Source of the DNA: Parelaphostrongylus tenuis
Lineage: Eukaryota; Nematoda; Chromadorea; Rhabditida; Metastrongylidae
Reading direction: 5' to 3'
NCBI GenBank assembly: GCA_019055375.1
Contig: JAHQIW010007397.1
Span: 1-64,000, forward strand
Length of the DNA stretch: 64,000 bases
Shown here: piece after piece, positions 57,414 through 64,000 of the stretch
How the letters are laid out: each line of letters opens with the position of its first letter
Position numbering within the stretch: the stretch's first letter is position 1
The notes under the pieces: model-generated
Told to the model about the DNA's origin: nothing
Database searches by the model: none
The model's input: the letters and a program-made list of their open reading frames with translations, nothing else
Position numbers and translations under genes: made by a program

Positions 57414-57806
57414 CTGGAAACGGAACAAATTATAGCAGAAAAGACCAAAGATTCTCCCTAATAAAACACGTCACTACGACTAACATCGGCAAATCACTCA
57501 CCTAAGAAACTAAAAAGTTGATTTCTGTCATACCTAATGCTGGCAGATACTCAAAATTGTACGCATCCAAAGTGACTAGTAAATCCTTACAACAATATCA
57601 GCACCATTAATATATTTTCGACAAGGTCTAATTTCCTTCACTGCCTCAGAGGCACCTAATTTCATGTCGTGACGGACCTACTGGTTTCTACGACAACTTA
57701 TTTTGAGTGCTTTTCTGCAGCTTTTATATCTATCAGTTCCGCACAATGACTATAATTCGTGCTATCGACCGCTTTTTTACAGACCCGATCAAAACGATGA
57801 GGGAGG

Positions 57807-57854
57807 GTGCTACTGATGAGTCCCAAAAGGACGAAATAGGCGCCTATATAGCAC
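57807..57854 (+). ncRNA. Hammerhead ribozyme (type I-like, minimal stem III)
   Basis: The invariant core is complete. Stem I is GTGCTA (57807-57812) with TAGCAC (57849-57854), six perfect pairs. Box CTGATGA is at 57813-57819. Stem II is GTCC (57820-57823), loop CAAAA and GGAC (57829-57832). GAAA follows at 57833-57836. Stem III is a very short palindromic hairpin (57836-57847). The predicted cleavage is after the ATA triplet at 57846-57848. A further outer helix (GGG at 57801-57803 with CCT at 57859-57861) is possible. It lies antisense to the FN3 receptor, upstream of its most 5' exon found. Minimal stem III forms are known from metazoan retroelements. Activity is inferred, not shown. Confidence 0.85.
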
Positions 57855-57899
57855 TAGACCTATCGGCTCAAAACATGTAATATACTATAATTCGTCATA

Positions 57900-59200
57900 G
57901 GAATTTGAATCGGAATAATGCATTGTGAACTTGCTGTACGACAGGTTGCATTTTTATTTCTATGTAATGAGTGAAAACTCCATAGAAGTCATACCAACCA
58001 CAATGCCTTTTTAGCTCCAATAGAGCTCATAGCCTGGCGAATGTGTTGAAGATGGTCACGTAGAAGGACGGGCCAAAGAAGGAATGCGACGGCACCCCTA
58101 ATATATTACTGCCTCCCAGTTTCTGACCGAGCTCATTAGTGCGGAGCAGTGGCGCTTGAAACAAAGTTCTTTCTTCAGTTAGTCTGTGAAGTTGAGAAAA
58201 AGTCCAGTATTTCCATCCAGATAACCAGCTACAGAAGGATTCAAGCTGTTGAAGAGCCTGGTAAGATGCTCGCTGTCGCTATTTGGCAAAAGCGGCGGAG
58301 AAAACGTTCTAATCCAGGAATACCAAACTCCTCGTCCTTCATGAGCTAGTGGGATACACTGAGCAGTTCTAGTATACGAGTACGACTAGTATACGAGTAC
58401 GACGAATGGAATCTACCGACACTTGTCTGAAGCTACTGGAATTAACACGGATCAAATGCTTTGAGACAGAATGTTCTACAAAATTCGTGGAAAATATTTC
58501 TGTATAGGCTTTCATAGTGTGTTTATGGCGATCCTAGTTTCCTCTTATTAACATTATCAGCTATTCAATACATATCATAGGACAGATAACATATTTCAAC
58601 TTGTAGAGTATCTGAATGTTCGAAACATCGATGCACGAGCTATTTTTAGCGCGACGTTTCTTCAGAACAAAAATATAATAGAAGAAAAACAGTAAAAACT
58701 CACTCACAATCAGATGAATCTGTAGAGACATGTAGAAAGCTGTAGAAAATAATCAATATCGTCGCTATCATAGTCAATCAACGTGTTGAATGAAGATATT
58801 GGAAGTGAAGTGAAAGTGGACGTACGGCGACTACCTAAACTTGCAAGGACAACCCGCCAGCGTAACCGACCAGCCGCCCGGTCGCCAACATGCAGTGAAC
58901 AGTCAGCCATTACTCTTCCAAGCAAAAAACTCGTCTACCTTAGAGATTTCTACCTATTTGACTAATCAAAGTGGTTCATACCAAACGGTATCGTCTCAAT
59001 GAAAAAATCGCGCAACAATCTTTCACACTTGAGGAATCGTAAAATTAACGTAAAAATGATTCAATCACTGATTCAAACGTGATAGGTTGACTATCAGTGG
59101 AAAGAATGAATTGTCACTGCTTTAAAATAATTATATACTGCCTAGCTTTCATTTTAATGCCAGGGATGACGTGAATTGTAACAAACGAATGCCAATGTAA
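57900..59200. other. No gene supported
   Basis: Short frames only. If the FN3 receptor continues upstream, its 5' exons here were not identified. Confidence 0.4.
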
Positions 59201-59529
59201 GAGCAAGAGTTGGAAAGTGAGCTTTCCGTGTCATGGATCCGAACGTCTTTTTGGGGCAATGCCTGCCCGCCCAACACCATCGCAACCTTCGTTCTGCTTC
59301 TCTCTTAGCCATATTTCAACCGTAATTGGTGACTTCCACTAATCACCCGACACGGGATTGATCTAGTGTGCACAAATCGGTATTGGACCTCAGTTATTAG
59401 GTCTCCAACTAGGTTTCCGAGCTTGATCCAGAAAATAAAAAATTTTTCCACAAGAACAAATTTTTCTTTCAACTATTTTGTGCAAAAATTTCTTGAGTAT
59501 CGTTTGGTATATTTTTGCGCATACTTATA

Positions 59530-59890
59530 CAACAATGCAGCCGTCACGGGAAGTCACTCGCAACTTACTGCTTTACGAGTCTCAATTGGTACACAATTTT
59601 CAACCTCAATTTGACAGCAGCAATCATGCAGCAGGCCGCTTGAGCGATATGAGCTGATAGCACTTGGATCAACCACCGTATTCGCCAGATCTGTCTCCGT
59701 CCGATTTCCATCTCTTCAAGTCATTGGAGCACTGGTTGGACAAGAAAAAATTTTGAGGCATCACTTATTTGCGACGAGAATTGACTAGTTGGTAGAATCG
59801 AAGAATAATGAGTTTTATGAGTGCGGAGTCATTTACTGCCGGAGCGTTGGCAGAATTGCATCCACACAGATGAAGAATACTTTAATTAAT
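59530..59890 (+). mobile_element. Mariner-like transposase C-terminal remnant
   Basis: Reads LDQPPYSPDLSPSDFHLFK, then SLEHWLDKKKF, the third catalytic Asp motif (YSPDLSPSD) of mariner transposases. Stops follow soon after. Confidence 0.75.
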
Positions 59891-60889
59891 GTTATTTGAT
59901 GCTTCCGATTACTTGGAAAAATAAGTTTTGAATTCTTGGACCAGTTCGGAAACTTAATTGGAGATCCAATAAGCTGCGCCCGTGCTCGAAATCACAATTT
60001 CGACATTTTTATTCACTGCTTAATTCATGTTTCAGCGGTAGGGTGCGACGTAAGCACAACCACAAGATTGCTGGGACATGAGCGAAACTTGTAATCTAAC
60101 GTTTCTGTGTCATGGACTCCAACAGTACCATGCCTTTCCGGTGCGGTGTTCCGATCGCATCTCATCATCCTTGAAGTGCGAATACAAAGTGAATAACGTT
60201 TTTTTCAATAATTGGGAAATAGAATCATAACTGAAATCAACTCACAAATAAGCAGGCCTGGCGTGAGTAAAATAACAATGGTAACACTGGTCTTCCGTAA
60301 CATTACATTTCATGACCTCGACAAGACATTGTATCACACTTCGCGGATCCCAGTACTTCATCCACTCAATTTGTTTTCTCGCAACCACGATCCACAAAGC
60401 TATTCGACCTTCTCGTGTGTGGCTTCGGCTACCACTAAACGATTCCTTCCTCTAGGTTAGAAATACCATCAAATGCCGGTTCACTCGATTCTCTTCAGGA
60501 ACGTGAAACAGTTGTGCCACTTGGATTAGATGAAATGAGCTATTCTCAAACAGGTCTAGTACCGATTTCCCGATCTCGGAGGGACAGAAGACTTGCTCCG
60601 TTTGGGTAAGGTCGAGCTAAGATTTAGGCAGATTTGATCTTACGCTGAATGTACAGGATCGCTGCCACTGTGCCATCCGTTCCTTGTACTTTCGCAACAT
60701 AAAAAAAAATTACAATCATGAATAGCGCAATGCGAAGGATATGTCAGCTCATTTATGCGTGACAAAAGGAAGTAATACAAATCTAGAGCCTTGGTGGTAT
60801 ACACCATGTAAACATCTATTACTAATTTTAACGGTTACCTCTCTTTTCTCCACCCACACACTTAATAATTATGACGATTACTTCGCTTT

Positions 60890-61020
60890 TATGGACACTG
60901 ACGGCGTAGTGGTAGTATGCGCTCCCGATATGGGGGGAAGTACGGGTTCAACTACCAGCTGAAGTCAAAATTTGGATAGCACTCAGCGTCTTTGATTAAT
61001 AATTAACGCAATCATAGTGA
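60890..61020 (+). repeat. tRNA-like SINE fragment, family C
   Basis: GGCGTAGTGGTAGTATGCGC (A-box-like) and TACGGGTTCAACTACCAGCT (B-box-like), followed by a GGATAGCACTCAGCG tail. Confidence 0.5.
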
Positions 61021-61324
61021 AAAGATGTTTAGTGTTACTGAACGTTTCCACCAATACTACATTTCATTTCTTCGAATCTTCTTTGATTCTGACTCAGTTC
61101 CTTCAAGGCCCTTCAGATGACTTCGTGATTCACTTGGGCACTTGATAGTATCATAATGACAAGCTGAAAAACGGCACAAGAGCAGCGAAAGATTCGAAAA
61201 TCGCTGTGTATTTGATATTGGGACGCATAAAGAAGAAAATACTTGGATAATTGTATGGTTGGACGGTCCTTCTTCACAAATTGTGCGGTCTCAAATGACA
61301 ATGTGCTGATCTAGTTCTTTCATT

Positions 61325-61670
61325 CCCTGGCGTCCCTAGGTAAGCTTGAGCGGGGCTTCCACACGCCGTCACCACATTATAGCAGTCGCCGGCCCTCGTG
61401 GATCAGAGGGAGATTACCACCTTGCGAGTAGTAGCTACCAAGACGGCGATCATTCTTGGTACGGTTTACTCCTAGCTGGGCTTTGCAAGTGGAAACGTCG
61501 GACTCCTTCTCAACATGGGTGGCCTTGCTGGGGTACTGAACCTCTTGTGCACCTCGCAGTCCGACACCAAAGAACACCTCTCGGCCACGATGAGACGGTC
61601 ATCTGGGAAAGAAGGAAATGTAGAAGAATACAAAAAACAATCGCTTCTTCTGCCCATACCATCTCTTAAC
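61325..61670. other. GC-richer open segment, unrecognised
   Basis: A locally GC-rich stretch open in several frames on both strands (the longest 107 codons from 61,346). No domain recognised. It could be part of a mobile element or a conserved exon. Confidence 0.3.
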
Positions 61671-61736
61671 CTGATATGAACACTATACTGTCCGTATATG
61701 GGTTTGAACATAGTTCGTGTTAGCTATATAAGGCTC

Positions 61737-62007
61737 AACTAGAATTCTTTTTATTAACCGCTCTTATCGGTGGTATGACGTTACGAGTAAACATTTAATA
61801 CTGTTGAGTGATATGCAAAACCTTGAACGTCTGATGGGATTCGAACCGAGGCGGTAGTACAACGGTTAGCAGGCGCTCCGGAAAGAGTGGAACAAAGGTT
61901 CGAATACCGCCCGACGCTCATAGTTTTGAATATCACTTAGCAATACTGGATATATATTCGTAACATCATGCCACCGCTAAAAGCGGTTAATAAAAAGAAT
62001 TCTAATT
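61737..62007. mobile_element. Terminal-inverted-repeat element carrying a tRNA-like core
   Basis: Ends are inverted copies: AGAATTCTTTTTATTAACCG at 61,741-61,760 and its complement near 61,984-62,003. The inner arms also pair (GTGATATGCAAAACCTTGAA with its degraded complement). The centre holds a tRNA-like stretch with GGCGGTAGTACAACGGTTAG and the B-box-like GGTTCGAATACC. Confidence 0.7.
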
Positions 62008-62014
62008 GATAATA

Positions 62015-62265
62015 CATATATCCGATATCTATCAGCGTTACTGGGCTCAATGTCGATCTCGACTCGCCAGGCCGAACCGTTAACCTTTGGGTGCTGACAG
62101 AGTGACGATTGTGTTGTAGAAAGAGTGATGGCAGAGCTTGCGCCGGTAGTGCAATGGTTAAAACGCGCAGCCGGAAAGGGTGAAATACGGGTTCGATACC
62201 CGCTGTCCGACGTTCAGGGTCTCGCATATCACTCAACAATATTTGATATATATAAGGGTCATTTC
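62015..62265 (+). repeat. tRNA-like SINE, family C
   Basis: The head resembles other family C copies (TATCAGCGTTACTGGGCTCA), followed by an A-box-like GCCGGTAGTGCAATGGTTAA, the B-box-like GGGTTCGATACCC and a tail (CATATCACTCAACAATATT). The predicted acceptor stem does not pair, so I do not call it a functional tRNA. Confidence 0.65.
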
Positions 62266-62471
62266 CCTTTGATACTTCATATTGGCACGTAAAGCTTTTA
62301 CATTTTATTTTTTCTAAACACTGATAGCTTATTGATATCAGAACGTTGTAGAAAAATCGAACCAGAGTAGCTATTTTCTTGTGATAATTTACAAAGTGAC
62401 TTTTTTCGGGAAAAGTTCATCGAGTGGTAATTTGAATAGCAATTTACTCTTAATTAACTTCAATTCCTATT

Positions 62472-63940
62472 TTCTTCTTTAAGCAAAACACGAGGTGTTA
62501 CATCAAACTTTATTTCACAGCTAACGTTTCGGCAGTTCGCCTTCTTCAGAGCCTGGAAAGGTCAAATTGTCCGCAATCAAAACAGTCAAACACCTCCATT
62601 ACTCCTTTAGAATTAATCACCAAACCTAGATTTCACCCGTATCATGCACAAAATCAACTCTCAACATACTCACCGCTTTTTATATGGTTCCATGGAATGA
62701 TTCAAATGGAGATTACCGGAAGGAGAGACACATAGGCCCGTAATGTACCCTACCCATCAAAACTACAGTCTTATATACTGACTCAAATCACGTGTGATAA
62801 CGAGGCATTCATCCCTGCGGTTTATAGTTGGATTGGTGGTATTAATCCAAAGTGCTTCAAGAATTTCTCGCGGTGATGTTTTTTGCTCTTGCGCAAGGGT
62901 GGTGACTTTGATCTCAAAATTCTCTCCGTTGTGCTTACAACGTCGAGTTTTTGGTCTTCCAATGTATGTACCGGGGAGGAGCAGAGAGTAGGATCCGTGA
63001 AACTGGCTCGGGAAATAGCCACTTCTAATGAGTTTGAACTTTTAATCCCTCGGATCAGGTTTAGAGGAAAGAGTACGCCTCCAAACGAAAACTCGAATGA
63101 AAGGAAAGTCCCGTTCATCCTCCCGCTCTTTTCAAATAAGATTAGTACAGGTATAAAACGCTGTTTGAAAAGAGCGGGTTTAGAGCAATCGGTGGCCATT
63201 ATAGAAATATCACCGAATACTCTAAGACGCCAACTAGTTCGCAACCGATTATATGACCGTCTCTGCATAATGAAAGATTGTAAAATATGTCCTAACGGCA
63301 GAGACGGTGATTGCATGAGCGTAGGTACAGTCTACCTCATCTCTTGCAAAGCGTGTAGCGATAAATATATTGGCGAAACGGATAGGCCGCTCTATGCCCG
63401 CACAGAAGAACACCTAGCTGATAAGCGTCTTAAAAGACGGAACACCCCGCTAGGAACGCATAGAGCACAGAAGCACGACGGAGTTGATTTTGAAATCGAA
63501 GTCACCATCCTTGCACAAGAGCAAAAAACATCACCGCGAGAAATTCTTGAAGCACTTTGGATTAATACCACCAATCCAACTATAAACCGCAGGGATGAAT
63601 GCCTCGTTATCACACGTGATTTGAGTCAGTATATAAGACTGTTATTTTTGATGGGTATGGTGCATTACGAGCCTATGTGATCTCCTTCCAGTGATTCCCA
63701 CTTGGATCATTCGGTGCGACACACATAAAAAGCGGTGAGTATGTTGAGTGTTGATTTTGTGCTTGATGTGATTGAAATCTAGGTCTGGTGATTTTCTTCA
63801 AGGGAGTTATAAAGGTATTTGGTTTATTGGATTGCAGACAATTTGACCTTTCCAGGCTCTGAAGAAGGCGAACTGCCGAAACGTCGGCTGTGAGTAATGT
63901 TTGATGTATCACCTAGTGTTTTGCTTAAAGAAAAAAATCA
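62472..63940 (+). mobile_element. Penelope-like element 3' part with inverted 3' end copy
   Basis: A forward segment (about 62,945-63,940) encodes the C-terminus of a Penelope-like polyprotein with a GIY-YIG endonuclease. To its left (about 62,472-62,944) lies an inverted copy of the same 3' end, giving two arms of about 450 bp. Matching pieces include the TTTGACCTTTCCAGGCTCTG block and the terminal AGTGTTTTGCTTAAAG on the right, with their complements on the left. Inverted 5' copies of this kind are typical of Penelope-like insertions. The reverse transcriptase core is not seen. Confidence 0.8.
62945..63680 (+). CDS. Penelope-like element GIY-YIG endonuclease C-terminus (5' truncated)
   Basis: An open frame runs from 62883 to 63680, but its first part reads through the inverted arm, so element coding starts near 62,945. 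Key features are the Cys-rich linker CKICPNGRDGDC, the GIY-YIG signature VYLISCKACSDKYIGETDR, PLYARTEEHL, the LGTHRAQKHDG segment and the C-terminal ILEALWINTTNPTINRRDEC. In Penelope-like elements this domain follows the reverse transcriptase and nicks the target. Here the reverse transcriptase is missing, so the copy is not autonomous. The frame is intact, suggesting a fairly recent insertion. Confidence 0.8.
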
Positions 63941-64000
63941 GGAATTATATTGAAGCATGCGAAGCTTAATAGACAGTCGGCCTTGGGAATTGTTTAATTC

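Noticed and set aside
62120..62220. Possible functional tRNA gene (A- and B-box-like, also at about ten other places)
   Set aside because: Acceptor and anticodon stems do not pair convincingly, flanks are shared between copies, and several are inverted or truncated. They fit tRNA-derived SINEs better.
62822..63316. 164-codon minus-strand frame
   Set aside because: It is the complement shadow of the Penelope-like element and its inverted arm, crossing their junction.
1..64000. CRISPR arrays, bacterial operons or horizontally acquired prokaryotic genes
   Set aside because: No regularly spaced short repeats, no Shine-Dalgarno-led gene clusters; all recognised coding is intron-split and animal-like.

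Overview
The window looks like nuclear DNA of a clade V (strongylid, hookworm-like) nematode. It is AT-rich and has small exons split by many introns with nematode-style TTTCAG acceptors. One gene is a recognisable nematode muscarinic receptor, and the rest is crowded with decayed mariner, Tc1, RTE and Penelope-like elements, foldback elements and tRNA-like SINEs. The species call is inference from sequence style and gene content. No bacterial-type genes, rRNA, convincing tRNA genes or CRISPR arrays were seen.

Layout. Positions 1-24,100 hold no gene I can support: AT-rich non-coding DNA, foldback/MITE elements (about 4.6-5.0, 5.2-5.7 and 6.7-7.2 kb), several tRNA-like SINEs, a mariner remnant near 13.4 kb, a decayed Penelope-like element (PLE) near 20.1-20.8 kb and one weak candidate small gene near 9.6-10.1 kb. 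Positions 24,168-38,253 (+) hold gar-3, a G-protein-coupled muscarinic acetylcholine receptor. Its seven-helix core reads from exons whose phases fit, but much of the third intracellular loop (about 30.1-34.7 kb) is unresolved. Its introns contain SINEs and mariner remnants. Positions 38.4-40.3 kb are a transposon-filled spacer where an RTE retrotransposon fragment sits inside a Tc1/mariner-superfamily transposase remnant.

Positions 40,413 to at least 57,413 (-) hold a convergent gene for a large single-pass receptor with fibronectin type III (FN3) repeats. Its seven 3'-most exons chain with matching phases through a membrane-proximal domain resembling that of R3 receptor tyrosine phosphatases, a transmembrane helix and a short tail that appears to end without a phosphatase or kinase domain. 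Upstream exons are individual FN3 pieces with unresolved gaps. The 5' end is not identified.

The right edge (58-64 kb) contains SINEs, a mariner remnant and a fairly well preserved PLE 3' part with a GIY-YIG endonuclease domain, preceded by an inverted copy of its own 3' end. The most striking single site is a near-perfect hammerhead ribozyme at 57,807-57,854 (+), antisense to the FN3 receptor gene. A second theme is the density of tRNA-like sequences with A-box and B-box-like motifs, several of them inside foldback or terminal-inverted-repeat elements.
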